Assembly: GCA_052145115.1 (NCBI GenBank)
Contig: JBKQPG010000017.1
Span: forward strand, 1 to 64,000
Origin: CAIVVT01 sp052145115
GTDB lineage: Bacteria > Acidobacteriota > Terriglobia > Bryobacterales > Bryobacteraceae
Direction: 5' to 3'
Length of the DNA: 64,000 nt
Under the pieces are notes generated by a model, which did not search any database, had not been told where the DNA came from, and saw only the letters and a list, made by a program, of their open reading frames with translations. Made by a program: the position numbers and the translations under genes. Shown one piece after another: positions 29,540 through 39,191 of this stretch; positions within the stretch are counted from its first letter, which is position 1; each line of letters opens with the position of its first letter.

Positions 29540-29660
29540 GCGTGAGGATTCGCCCGCCGTCTTCGCGATAAACTAAAAGGACTCCTTCTCCGCGGTCGCG
29601 CGCCCGGCGCAGTTCCGGCGCCGCGTTCGCTCGCGCCGCCGGAGCCGCCTTGCAAATTGG

Positions 29661-31448
29661 ATGGCACAAGAACTCACGCTCGATTTCCTTGGCGGCCTGC
29701 GCCGCACCCACAACTGCGGTGAATTGCGTCTGGCCGACGACGGCCGCCGCGTCGTTCTCATGGGCTGGGTGTACCGCCGGCGCGACCTCGGTGGCGTGAT
29801 CTTCATCCACCTGCGCGACCGCGAGGGCGTCACCCAGATCGTCTTCCATGCCGGCGCCGACCCGCGCCTGCACGCCCGCGCCGAGCAGCTTCGCTCGGAA
29901 TACGTCATCGCCGTGGAGGGCTTCGTCGAGAAGCGCTCCGCCGACACCGTCAACCTGGCCATCGAAACCGGCGAAGTCGAAGTCGTCGCCGAAAGGCTGC
30001 TGATCCTCAACACCAGCGAGACCCCGCCCTTCCCGATGGAGGAGCACATCGACGTCGGTGAGGACGCGCGTCTCAAGTACCGCTACGTCGACTTGCGCCG
30101 CCCGCACATGCAGCGCAATATCATCCTGCGCTCGCGCATCTCGCTCGCCGCCCGCGAGGCGCTCTACGCGCAGGGCTTCCTCGAAATCGAAACGCCGTTC
30201 CTCTCCAAGACCGCGCCCGAGGGCGCGCGCGACTTCCTCGTCCCCTCGCGCATCCAGCACGGAATGTTTTACGCCCTGCCGCAGTCCCCGCAGATCTTCA
30301 AGCAACTGCTGATGGTCTCGGGCTACGACCGCTACTTCCAGATCGTGCGCTGCTTCCGCGACGAGGACCTGCGCGCCGACCGCCAGCTCGAGTTCACCCA
30401 GATAGACCTCGAGATGTCGTTCCCCCAGGAGGAGCAGATTTTCGAGGTCATCGAGCCGCTGGTCCAGAAGATCTGCACCGTGGCCGGCTTTGATATCCCG
30501 ACGCCGTTCCCGCGCATCACCTACGCCGAAGCGATGCAATCTTACGGCTCCGACAAGCCCGATCTGCGCCTGCCGCGCTTCTGGCCCGTCGGACATCTCT
30601 TCCCCGCCGAGGCCAACCTGACCACCGCCGGCCTGCCTCTGGTTGCGATTCACATCCCTAATACCGGCGTCGTGAGCCGCCGCGAGCGCGACGAACTCAA
30701 GGCCTTCGGCGTCGAGCGCGGCCTGCGAGTCCTCGATGATGTGAAGCGCCTGGACCGCGACTTCCCCGAACCCATGGCCCGCCTGCGCGCGCTCTGCGGC
30801 GCCGCCGAAAACGATTTGTTGATCCTCGCCGGCTGGCCCTCCGAGCCGCTCGGGGAACGGCCTGAGGAGACCGTCTTCCAGGCCTGCGGCCAGTTGCGCC
30901 TCGCCGCCGCGCAGAAGTTCGCCGAGCGCCATAATTTGCTCGACCCCAAGGTCATGAAGTTCCTCTGGGTCGTCGATTTTCCGATGTTCGAATGGGACAA
31001 CGAGGAGCAGCGCTGGGCCGCCGCGCACCACCCCTTCTGTTCGCCCAAGGAAGACGATCTCGGCCTACTCACCGCCGACCCCGCGCGCTGCCGCGCCCGC
31101 AGCTACGACCTCGTGCTCAACGGCACCGAACTCGGCAGCGGGTCGATTCGTATCCATCGCCAGGACATCCAGGCGCTGGTCTTCGACGCCATCGGCCTGT
31201 CGCGCGAGGAGGCCCGCTCCAAGTTCGGCTATCTGCTCGACGCCCTCACCTACGGCGCTCCGCCCCACGGTGGCATCGCCCTGGGCCTCGACCGCCTGGT
31301 GATGCTGCTGGCCGGCGAATCCTCGATTCGCGACGTGATTCCGTTCCCTAAGACCGCCAAGGGCACCGACCTGATGTGCGAGTCCCCCTCGCCCGCCAAC
31401 CCGCGCCAGCTCCGCGAACTCGGTATCCAGCTCCGCCACGGCCACTAG
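29661..31448 (+). CDS. aspS: Aspartyl-tRNA synthetase
   Basis: This 595-residue class IIb synthetase charges tRNA with aspartate. The order is an OB-fold anticodon domain (about 15-105, GWVYRRRDLGGVIFIHLRD), a catalytic domain with motif 2 (FRDEDLRADRQLEFTQID) and motif 3 (GLDRLVMLLAG), and the bacterial GAD insertion (about 290-420). At the position after RRRD, where non-discriminating enzymes often carry His, it has Leu, which leans to the tRNA-Asp-specific type; this is not decisive. It is probably monocistronic, 121 bp after pheA. Confidence 0.96.
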   Translation: MAQELTLDFLGGLRRTHNCGELRLADDGRRVVLMGWVYRRRDLGGVIFIHLRDREGVTQIVFHAGADPRLHARAEQLRSEYVIAVEGFVEKRSADTVNLAIETGEVEVVAERLLILNTSETPPFPMEEHIDVGEDARLKYRYVDLRRPHMQRNIILRSRISLAAREALYAQGFLEIETPFLSKTAPEGARDFLVPSRIQHGMFYALPQSPQIFKQLLMVSGYDRYFQIVRCFRDEDLRADRQLEFTQIDLEMSFPQEEQIFEVIEPLVQKICTVAGFDIPTPFPRITYAEAMQSYGSDKPDLRLPRFWPVGHLFPAEANLTTAGLPLVAIHIPNTGVVSRRERDELKAFGVERGLRVLDDVKRLDRDFPEPMARLRALCGAAENDLLILAGWPSEPLGERPEETVFQACGQLRLAAAQKFAERHNLLDPKVMKFLWVVDFPMFEWDNEEQRWAAAHHPFCSPKEDDLGLLTADPARCRARSYDLVLNGTELGSGSIRIHRQDIQALVFDAIGLSREEARSKFGYLLDALTYGAPPHGGIALGLDRLVMLLAGESSIRDVIPFPKTAKGTDLMCESPSPANPRQLRELGIQLRHGH

Positions 31449-31499
31449 CAGGCTCCGCGGATACTTAATGGAAGCTCGTGTTTCAGACTGTAAAGGAGC

Positions 31500-31560
31500 G
31501 GATCCTGCTTCATCGCCTCCCGCCCCTTAACAATCTCCAGCAGCGCCCGCGCAGCGCCCT
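31500..31560 (-). pseudogene. Orphan LysR-type 3' tail (remnant 1)
   Basis: On the minus strand this encodes AARALLEIVKGREAMKQ, matching the C-terminal end of the LysR gene at 35678 (AAQAFLEIVKGPEGTT). The frame continues open to a TAG at 31445-31447. Upstream homology ends at about 31560, next to the start of the PaiB-like gene. It looks like the end of a lost LysR regulator. Confidence 0.55.
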
Positions 31561-31584
31561 CTCAAATCATGTTTTCCTATTGGT

Positions 31585-32298
31585 ATGCCCAAACGCCGTG
31601 ATTTCCTGAAGTCCCTCCCCGCTCTCGGGCTGGAGCCGGGCGCCGAGGCAGCGGAACAAAGCACCATCTACATCCCGGCGCGCCAGCTCGAAACCGACCG
31701 CACCCTGATCCTCGATTTTATGGAAGAGTTCTCCTTCGCCATGCTCGTCACGGCGAAGAGCGGCGTCCACATCACCAACGTGCCCACCTTGTTGGACCGT
31801 TCGGCGGAAGGCTGGGGCAAGCTGTGGTGGCACATCGCCAGGGGCAACGCGCACAACCAGGTCCTCGACGGCAGCACCGATTGCACGGTGGTGTTCCACG
31901 GCCCGCACGGCTACATTTCGCCCAATTGGTACACCGAAAAACACAGCGTCCCGACCTGGAACTTCGCCGTCGTGCACGCCACCGGCAAACCCCGGCGCCT
32001 CGACGACGATGCTGCCTTCGCCAAGTCGCTCGAGCGCTTGGTGGCGCGCAACGAAGGCGCTTACGGGGGCGGCGGCGATTGGGAACTTTCGCAGCTCTCC
32101 GACTCCTACCTGAAGGGCATGCGCCAGGGCATTGTGGCCTATGAGATGGTCGTTGATCAGGTCGAAGCGAAGTTCAAATTGGGGCAGGACCACTCCCCCG
32201 AGGACCGCGCCGGCATCCTCAAGGGCCTCAAGACCGGCCGCAAGGAGCGCAACCTGCTCGAACTGACCGAAGGGTACTACGCGCGCATCAAAGCTTAG
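31585..32298 (+). CDS. PaiB-like FMN-binding split-barrel protein
   Basis: This 237-residue protein matches the PaiB family (FMN-binding negative transcriptional regulator-like): IYIPARQLE, a split-barrel core, and the highly conserved FHGPHGYISPNWYTEKH (about 106-122) followed by VPTWNFAVVHATG. PaiB influences sporulation and protease genes in Bacillus, but most homologues are uncharacterised flavin-fold proteins. Oddly, the first 25 residues read like a Tat leader (KRRDFLKSLPAL) whose hydrophobic core is cut short by charged residues. PaiB proteins normally begin at the IYIP strand. Export is therefore doubtful. Confidence 0.83.
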   Translation: MPKRRDFLKSLPALGLEPGAEAAEQSTIYIPARQLETDRTLILDFMEEFSFAMLVTAKSGVHITNVPTLLDRSAEGWGKLWWHIARGNAHNQVLDGSTDCTVVFHGPHGYISPNWYTEKHSVPTWNFAVVHATGKPRRLDDDAAFAKSLERLVARNEGAYGGGGDWELSQLSDSYLKGMRQGIVAYEMVVDQVEAKFKLGQDHSPEDRAGILKGLKTGRKERNLLELTEGYYARIKA

Positions 32299-32516
32299 CC
32301 GCGCCGTTTCGACACGCCGGCCGGCAAACCGGCGAAGCTCCCGTCCTCCGGCCGGGCGTGGCTGTCGGCTGGGCATGCCGCCCTTCACGACGCGGGCTGT
32401 GCGGTGGAAATGGAAGAGCTGCCTGCGCTCACGATTGAGGAGGCGCTGCATCGATATGCAGCTGGGGCTGAGGTCCGCGGCTCCGGCGGTCGGAACAGCC
32501 AAGCCCTGGAGCACTT

Positions 32517-32787
32517 CTAGGGCCTGTTCACACTACCAGAGCGGATGGCGTTGCGCGCGGAAAGCGTCTCAGACGAGGCGGAGGACGATGGCTTTGGCCA
32601 TTCCAAGGCGAGGACGACAACGAAGGCTGAGGCGGTTTTCGCCGCAACCCGGAAGGGCGGGGCCGGTTTTCCCGATTTCCGCGTCGCTCGTCGCTCGCAG
32701 ACGCCCGGTATGCGTCGCTCCTCGCTCCTGGAACTCGGAAAAACCGGCTCCCGTCGCCACCGTTCGCGTAGTGTGAGCAGGCCCTAG
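32517..32787. mobile_element. MITE-like palindromic element, copy 1
   Basis: A 271 bp element is bounded by 20 bp terminal inverted repeats, CTAGGGCCTGTTCACACTAC on the left and the reverse complement with one mismatch on the right (32768-32787). Inside is a second inverted pair, GGGGCCGGTTTTCCCGA against TCGGAAAAACCGGCTCCC, so the DNA can fold into a long hairpin. No transposase is encoded. A related 178 bp copy lies at 49038-49215. The right end overlaps the TAG stop of the gene at 32784. Confidence 0.75.
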
Positions 32788-33716
32788 TTCTCTCCCCTGA
32801 TGTCCCCTCCCGGCGGGACGCGATCGGGTTCCGCTGCCAACAGGAAATCGTTGAACAGCAGCACGGCGTCGCGGCGCGGGAGCCTCGCCAGCAGGCCGCT
32901 CTCGACCACGCCGCCATCGGCCGCGCAGCCGCTGCGGGACTGGACAAACTCGTTCAATCGGCGCGGTTCATCCTCCATCCATCGCCGGGCTGCTTCCCCG
33001 CTCACCAGGCCCGCGGAATCGACTCCCTTCCCGGCAAACATCCAACCGTGGCCGTACGGATCGTCGGTCAGCCGCGACGGGTCCGAGCGCAGCGCCAGAT
33101 TCCACGCCGTGAGGGTCATCGGGCGCGGGAAAACGGCCAGCCAGTCGTGTCCGGCGGCCCGCAATACAGCGCCCGGCATGCTCCTCGCCGGTGCGCCGGC
33201 GGCCGGCCCGGACCCTCCGGGCGGAGTGACAAACTCGACGCTCTCTACCCGCCCCAGCAACCGTGCAAACAACGCGTCGATGCCGACATGGCACAGGCCG
33301 TCCTCGGTCACGTCCAGCCACATGTGGTTGGACGTGTATCGCAGCCCGCGCCGCACGGGCAATTCCCCGTCCTCGATCTCCTTCGGGCCGCCGTGCGCCG
33401 GCGGCGTCTTCATCTCGAGGTACAAATCGCAATAGTGAAAAGCCCCGCTGCCGCAGCGCGACACCGCCGCTTCGCTCCACGGCACCAGCCGCATCACCGG
33501 CGCCGCCGAGCAGTATTGCATCAACGATTCGACCAGCTGCGGGCACACCGTCGCGGAGCCGGGAGCCTGCCTGAGCCTCCGGAACGCCGCGCATTCGGCA
33601 AACCGCGCCGAGGAACACAACTCCGCTCCCGCGGCGGCGGTTTGCGGAATCAGCTTCCGCACCGGCGCCAACTGGCACGAGCGCACCTGCGCCTCGCTCA
33701 GGAAGGGACAGATCAT
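32784..33716 (-). CDS. Tandem four-cysteine modules plus GcvH-like domain protein
   Basis: This 310-residue protein has an unusual build. Residues 3-42 and 58-96 are two copies of one module with cysteines spaced CX10CX18-19CX7C (Cys3, 14, 34, 42 and Cys58, 69, 88, 96), sharing CPxL, AxPVxxLxP and FxxC. Four cysteines per module suggest metal or iron-sulfur binding. Residues about 124-228 resemble glycine cleavage H protein: YTSNHMWLDV, VGIDALFARLLG and the closing DDPYGHGWMF. The usual lipoyl-lysine position shows no matching Lys. No gcvT or gcvP is near, so glycine cleavage is unlikely. ATG 33716 follows the membrane protein gene by 19 bp. Confidence 0.75.
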   Translation of the reverse strand: MICPFLSEAQVRSCQLAPVRKLIPQTAAAGAELCSSARFAECAAFRRLRQAPGSATVCPQLVESLMQYCSAAPVMRLVPWSEAAVSRCGSGAFHYCDLYLEMKTPPAHGGPKEIEDGELPVRRGLRYTSNHMWLDVTEDGLCHVGIDALFARLLGRVESVEFVTPPGGSGPAAGAPARSMPGAVLRAAGHDWLAVFPRPMTLTAWNLALRSDPSRLTDDPYGHGWMFAGKGVDSAGLVSGEAARRWMEDEPRRLNEFVQSRSGCAADGGVVESGLLARLPRRDAVLLFNDFLLAAEPDRVPPGGDIRGEN

Positions 33717-33735
33717 AACCGTCTCCGCGGCGGCT

Positions 33736-34041
33736 TCAGCAGCCCTTCGGATTGCGCGGCGCCTCGGGCGTGTCGCCCGGATGGTCGACCGGCTCGCCGC
33801 CATCCGCCATGGTCAGGCCCAGGCCGGGCAGGTCGAAGGAGTGGCCGTCAAAGCCCCTCATCAGGCCGCTCATAGCGGCTTCCAGCGAGCGCTGGCTGGC
33901 CTTCTTGCGCACGCGCGCGCGAACGTCCTGCAGCACTCCGTAGCCCAGGGCGACAATGCACACCACGGTAACGATCCCCAGGCTCAGGTTGATCACGTTC
34001 AGCCACAGGGTCTGCGGATCGCTCCAGTTGACTCCAAACAT
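33736..34041 (-). CDS. Small single-span membrane protein
   Basis: This 101-residue protein has one membrane helix (about 14-35, VINLSLGIVTVVCIVALGYGVL) followed by a basic stretch (DVRARVRKKASQRS) and a polar C-terminus, so the tail is probably cytoplasmic. ATG 34041 has GGAGGTG five bases upstream, which decides the start. I recognise no family. It is the first gene of a two-gene unit with the four-cysteine protein and may anchor it to the membrane; that is inference from position. Confidence 0.75.
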   Translation of the reverse strand: MFGVNWSDPQTLWLNVINLSLGIVTVVCIVALGYGVLQDVRARVRKKASQRSLEAAMSGLMRGFDGHSFDLPGLGLTMADGGEPVDHPGDTPEAPRNPKGC

Positions 34042-34253
34042 GCACACCTCCAGATGGTAATCAGCCAGCCCGATCAGTGCACGTCGTCAGCCAAAGACCA
34101 AGTCATTGAAACGTATACAAGAGGACCCGTTCGCCACAGCATCCGGTGTAGGATTATAAGATTTTCAAGTCTGATATTCAGACATGAGACATCATCAGGT
34201 GGAATTCAAGACGGGTGTCAGAAAACGCGCCAGCCGCTCCCCCCGGCCGCCCC

Positions 34254-34312
34254 CAGCTCGTTGTCTCCCGCCCTTTGACGATCTACCGAAACACCCGCGC
34301 CGCGCGCCTCAC
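34254..34312 (-). pseudogene. Orphan LysR-type 3' tail (remnant 2)
   Basis: On the minus strand it reads RRAARVFR-stop-IVKGRETTS, aligning with AAQAFLEIVKGPEGTT at the end of the intact LysR gene. The Glu codon has become TAG. It touches the 3' end of the enolase-superfamily gene. A third similar tail is at 31500-31560. Confidence 0.5.
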
Positions 34313-35547
34313 CAATGCGTGAGCGATCCGTCGGGGCGGTTGTAGATCCTTCGGTGTACCGGCTGCGTCACTTCCCCGATCTGGGTGAGGAGGCTGGCGT
34401 CCAACGTGACGCCGAGCCCCAGGCGCTGGTTGGGATAGAGCTTGCCCGCCTTGAAATCCGTGTACTCGGGAAGATAGGGGATCTTGCGGTCGCCGTAGTT
34501 GTATTCGAACATTACCGAGCCCGGGAAGGTGGCCAGGCAGTTCACGAGGGCGGCGGTGGCGACGGGCCCGGTGAAGTGCGGGACCATGCCCACGGCGTGC
34601 GTCTCGCAAAGGGCCATGATCTTGACCATCTCGGTAATGCCGCCGACGTTGGCCAGAGTGCAGCGGTTGTAGTCGATGTCGTGGTTCTCGACCAGCTTGT
34701 TGAAGTCCCAGCGCCAGCCCCACTCCTCGCCCGCCGCGATGGGCAGCGGGGTCAGCAGGCGCAGCTTGGGGATGTCCTCCAGGAAATGCTCGTCGCGAAC
34801 GGGATCTTCCACCAGGTAGGGCGAGTACTCCTCGATCAGGCGGCAGCCGCGCACGGCGTCGGCAAACTCGAAGCGCTGGTGGAAGTCGATGCTCCAGTCG
34901 CCGGCCGAGCCGAGAGCTTCGCGAATCTCTTTGGCGTCTTTGGCAACCTGCAGCAGGCGCTCTCGGACATCCCAGGCGCCGCTCGCCGCATCGGCCGCGT
35001 CGATTCGATAAACTTTGTAGCCCGCGGCCATGGTCGCTTGCACGCGGTCCTTAATGCTGGGCGGCGCGCCGCCCGGCCCGGCCGGCGGGCGCACATTGCC
35101 GGTGTTATAGCACTCGCAGAAGCTGCGCACCGCCCCGCCCAGCAGTTGGTGAATCGGCACGCCCAGGGCCTTACCTTTGATGTCCCACAGCGCCAGGTCG
35201 AGCGCCCCCATCGCATCCTGCTTCTCCCTCCCCGGAGGGTAGAACCAGGCCATGTATTCTTCCTGCCAGATCGCTTCGGTCTTGAACGGGTCCTTGCCGA
35301 TCAGCGAACCGGCGCACTGCTCCAGCGTGTCCCTGGAGCCGCCCTCGCCGATGCCCGTGATGCCGGCCTCGGTCTCCACCGTCACCAGCATGTTGCTCTG
35401 GTTGAAAATCAGGTTGAGCTCCGGCGGCCGGTAAATGCGGACCCGCGTGATCTTGGTTTTAGGCAACGCGGCTTCAGCCCGCCGTGGAACAGCCGCCAAC
35501 GCCGCGGGCGCGGCCGCCAGCGACTTCAGAAATGATCTGCGCTGCAT
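34309..35547 (-). CDS. Tat-exported enolase-superfamily sugar-acid dehydratase
   Basis: This 412-residue mandelate racemase/muconate lactonizing-type enzyme carries a Tat leader (MQRRSFLKSLAAAPAALAAV). The N-terminal capping domain is followed by the barrel, with metal ligands Asp in WSIDFHQRFE, Glu in LVEDPV and Glu in AAGEEWGW, and a late His in VPHFTG. These enzymes abstract the alpha-proton of acid sugars such as galactonate or mannonate. Periplasmic location is unusual, because most characterised members are cytoplasmic, but Tat-leader forms recur in Bryobacterales as far as I recall. It is 130 bp downstream of lysR on the same strand. Confidence 0.87.
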   Translation of the reverse strand: MQRRSFLKSLAAAPAALAAVPRRAEAALPKTKITRVRIYRPPELNLIFNQSNMLVTVETEAGITGIGEGGSRDTLEQCAGSLIGKDPFKTEAIWQEEYMAWFYPPGREKQDAMGALDLALWDIKGKALGVPIHQLLGGAVRSFCECYNTGNVRPPAGPGGAPPSIKDRVQATMAAGYKVYRIDAADAASGAWDVRERLLQVAKDAKEIREALGSAGDWSIDFHQRFEFADAVRGCRLIEEYSPYLVEDPVRDEHFLEDIPKLRLLTPLPIAAGEEWGWRWDFNKLVENHDIDYNRCTLANVGGITEMVKIMALCETHAVGMVPHFTGPVATAALVNCLATFPGSVMFEYNYGDRKIPYLPEYTDFKAGKLYPNQRLGLGVTLDASLLTQIGEVTQPVHRRIYNRPDGSLTHW

Positions 35548-35677
35548 GGGTGAATCCTATCGCAAAACGGAAGACTCGGACGGCTTGACCAACTCCATCC
35601 GCGATCTTACTCCTAGCTGCCGCCCGGATTTCTGCCGTCTCGTCGCTGGTGACTCGCCCTGGTTGATGACTCCGCGC

Positions 35678-36565
35678 CTACGTCGTCCCCTCCGGTCCCT
35701 TGACGATCTCCAGGAACGCCTGCGCCGCGTGGCTCAGCACCCGCCGCGCCGGGAAGATCAGCCGGATCTTGCGCTCGACGGTTAGCTCCTCGACCCGCAC
35801 TTCCCTCAGCAGTCCCTGCTCCAGGTCCTGCTCCACGCACATTTTGGGCACGAACGCCACGCCCTCGTTGCGCGCCACCATCAGCCGGATCGTCTCCACC
35901 GTCGGCATCTCGACGTCCATGTTCAGCGGCACTTTCGACCGCTGGAACGCCTTGAGCACCACCTCGCGGTACGGCGACAGCACGTTGTGCGCGATGAACG
36001 TCTCCATGCCCAGCTCGCGGATCGATACCGCCTCGCGCTGCGCGAAGCGGTGCTGCGGGCTGACCACGAAACACAGGTGGTCGATATAGATCTCGTGCGA
36101 CTCCAGCCGGTCGTCCTCCGGGTCGTAGCTGATCACGCCCAGTTCCAGATCGCCGTCGATCAGTTGCGCCGGGATGCGGCTCGACAGCGTCCGCCTCACC
36201 TGCACCTTCACTTTCGGATACTGCCGCCGGTAATTCACGATGTGGTGCATCAGGTACAGCGACGTCGTCTCGTTGGCCCCGATCACCAGCCGCCCCGAGG
36301 CCATGTCGCGCAACTCGGCCAGCGAGTTCTCCAGCTCGCGCTGCAGGTTGTCGAAGCGCCGGCAATACTCCAGCACCAGCCGTCCGGCGTCGGTCAGGAT
36401 CAGCTCACGCCCCGTCCGGTCGATCAGCTTCTCGCCCAGTTCCGCTTCCAGCCGCTGAACGGCGAGTGAAATCGCCGGCTGCGTCCGCAGCAGCTTCTCT
36501 CCGGCGCGCGAGAAGCTGCGCTCCGTCGCGACGGTCAAGAACACCTTCAGAGGATAAAGTTCCAT
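35678..36565 (-). CDS. LysR-type transcriptional regulator
   Basis: This 295-residue LysR regulator has an N-terminal winged helix-turn-helix (residues 1-60: FLTVATERSFSRAGEKLLRTQPAISLAVQRLE) and a two-lobed periplasmic-binding-type effector domain (about 90-290, RLVIGANETTSLY). The C-terminal AAQAFLEIVKG helix matches the two orphan tails nearby. It is divergent from leuABCD across 226 bp with an LTTR-type box in between, so it may control the leucine operon and itself; the dehydratase downstream is another candidate target. Confidence 0.93.
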   Translation of the reverse strand: MELYPLKVFLTVATERSFSRAGEKLLRTQPAISLAVQRLEAELGEKLIDRTGRELILTDAGRLVLEYCRRFDNLQRELENSLAELRDMASGRLVIGANETTSLYLMHHIVNYRRQYPKVKVQVRRTLSSRIPAQLIDGDLELGVISYDPEDDRLESHEIYIDHLCFVVSPQHRFAQREAVSIRELGMETFIAHNVLSPYREVVLKAFQRSKVPLNMDVEMPTVETIRLMVARNEGVAFVPKMCVEQDLEQGLLREVRVEELTVERKIRLIFPARRVLSHAAQAFLEIVKGPEGTT

Positions 36566-36626
36566 ATTCCGCCCTCAATTCACGAATACGAACGACGCAA
36601 TGTATTTATGAATATTATCACATGCG

Positions 36627-36657
36627 ATTGGCTTATCCAATGGATTGTTACTATAAA
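36627..36657 (+). promoter_or_regulatory. LTTR-type operator and candidate leuA promoter
   Basis: ATTGG-CTTAT-CCAAT (36627-36641) is a perfect inverted repeat with 5 bp arms containing the T-N11-A pattern that LysR proteins bind. A TATAAA (36652-36657) lies 18 bp after TTGGCT, giving a possible sigma-70 promoter overlapped by the operator. The stretch 36595-36665 is much more AT-rich than its surroundings. Confidence 0.55.
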
Positions 36658-36791
36658 TTTGTACGATCACCACCCGCGCGGGGACAATGGAAGGAAGCAT
36701 CCCGCGGGCGCGGAGCAACAGGCCGCCCCTTGGGACAACCTGCAATCGGGATCCCACACCGGGATTCCGGCACAAAGGAGAGCTCCGATCC

Positions 36792-37994
<1,203 letters not shown>

Positions 37995-38079
37995 GCGCGG
38001 CCCGCCATTCACATCGGACAATAGGGACAGGCCCGGCGCGCCGGCTCCTGAAGGGCCTTTGAGGATCCAGAGACACACC

Positions 38080-39162
38080 ATGCAATTGAATGTATTGGTC
38101 CTGCCCGGCGACGGCATCGGGACCGAAGTCACCCGCGAAGCGGTGAAAGTTCTGCGCCGCGCCGCCTCGAAATTCGGCCACGCGCTCGCGCTGAGCGAAG
38201 GCCTGCTGGGCGGCGTCGCGATTCACAAGACCGGCCAGCCGATGCCGGACGAAACCGCCCGGCTCGCGCAGGCCGCCGACGCCACGCTGCTGGGCGCGGT
38301 CGGATTGCCGGAGTTCGACAACGCTCCGCCGGCCCAGCGCCCCGAGCGCGGCCTGCTGGGCATCCGCCAGATCCTGGGCGTGTATGCCAACCTGCGCCCA
38401 GTGCGGACCTACAAGGCCCTGATCGATTCCTCGCCGCTCAAGAACGAGCGCGTGGCCGGCGCCGACATGATCATCGTGCGCGAGCTGACCGGCGGCATCT
38501 ACTACGGCACGCCGCGCGGCATCTCCGGCTCCGGCGACGACGAGCGCGCCGTCAACACAATGGCCTATACGCGCGCCGAAATCGCGCGCATCGGCCGCAT
38601 GGCGTTCCACCTTGCCGGGCGGCGGCGGCGCAAGGTCTCCTCGGTCGACAAGTCGAACGTGCTCGAATGCTCGCAGCTCTGGCGGCGTGTGATGGTCGAG
38701 ATTTCGGCGGATTATCCCGGCATCGAGTTGGAGCACGTCCTGGTGGACAACTGCGCCATGCAACTGGTGCTCAACCCGGCGCGCTTCGACGTGATTGTGA
38801 CGGAGAACATGTTCGGTGACATCCTGAGCGACGAGGGCGCGGTGCTGGCCGGCTCGATCGGCATGCTGCCCTCGGCTTCGTTGGGCGAGAAGCGGCCGTC
38901 GGGGGCTTTCACCGGCCTGTACGAACCAGTGCACGGCTCGGCGCCCGACATCGCCGGACAAAACAGGGCCAATCCGTTGGGGGCGATCGGCAGCGTCGCG
39001 GCGATGCTCGAATACAGCTTCGGATTGCTGGAAGAGGCGTCGGCTGTGAACCGCGCCATCGAGCAGATTCTGGACAGCGGCCACGTCACGGCCGACCTGA
39101 AGCCGAAGGGCGCACCGGCCACGACGTCGCAGGTTGGTGATGCGATCTGCGAGGCACTGTGA
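38080..39162 (+). CDS. leuB: 3-isopropylmalate dehydrogenase
   Basis: This 360-residue NAD-dependent beta-decarboxylating dehydrogenase acts on 3-isopropylmalate. It has VLPGDGIGTEV at the N-terminus, GLLGIRQILGVYANLRPV (substrate arginines), VRELTGGIYYG, the catalytic Lys-Asn region DKSNVL, DNCAMQLV, ENMFGDILSDEGAVLAGS and the NAD-binding PVHGSAPDIAG. ATG 38080 begins the family-typical MQLNVLVLPGDG; a TTG at 38059 would add seven residues. It is the second gene of leuABCD. Confidence 0.96.
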   Translation: MQLNVLVLPGDGIGTEVTREAVKVLRRAASKFGHALALSEGLLGGVAIHKTGQPMPDETARLAQAADATLLGAVGLPEFDNAPPAQRPERGLLGIRQILGVYANLRPVRTYKALIDSSPLKNERVAGADMIIVRELTGGIYYGTPRGISGSGDDERAVNTMAYTRAEIARIGRMAFHLAGRRRRKVSSVDKSNVLECSQLWRRVMVEISADYPGIELEHVLVDNCAMQLVLNPARFDVIVTENMFGDILSDEGAVLAGSIGMLPSASLGEKRPSGAFTGLYEPVHGSAPDIAGQNRANPLGAIGSVAAMLEYSFGLLEEASAVNRAIEQILDSGHVTADLKPKGAPATTSQVGDAICEAL

Positions 39163-39191
39163 GTAGGAATTAAGAGAATCGAGAAGCCATC

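Noticed and set aside
29382..31031. Long open frame antisense to pheA and aspS (about 549 codons)
   Set aside because: It is the mirror of high-GC coding sequence; the plus-strand genes have clear families and the antisense product has none.
32299..32516. Possible small gene after the PaiB-like gene
   Set aside because: No frame with a ribosome site and coding-type codon use; only a short GCCGG/CCGGC hairpin is seen.
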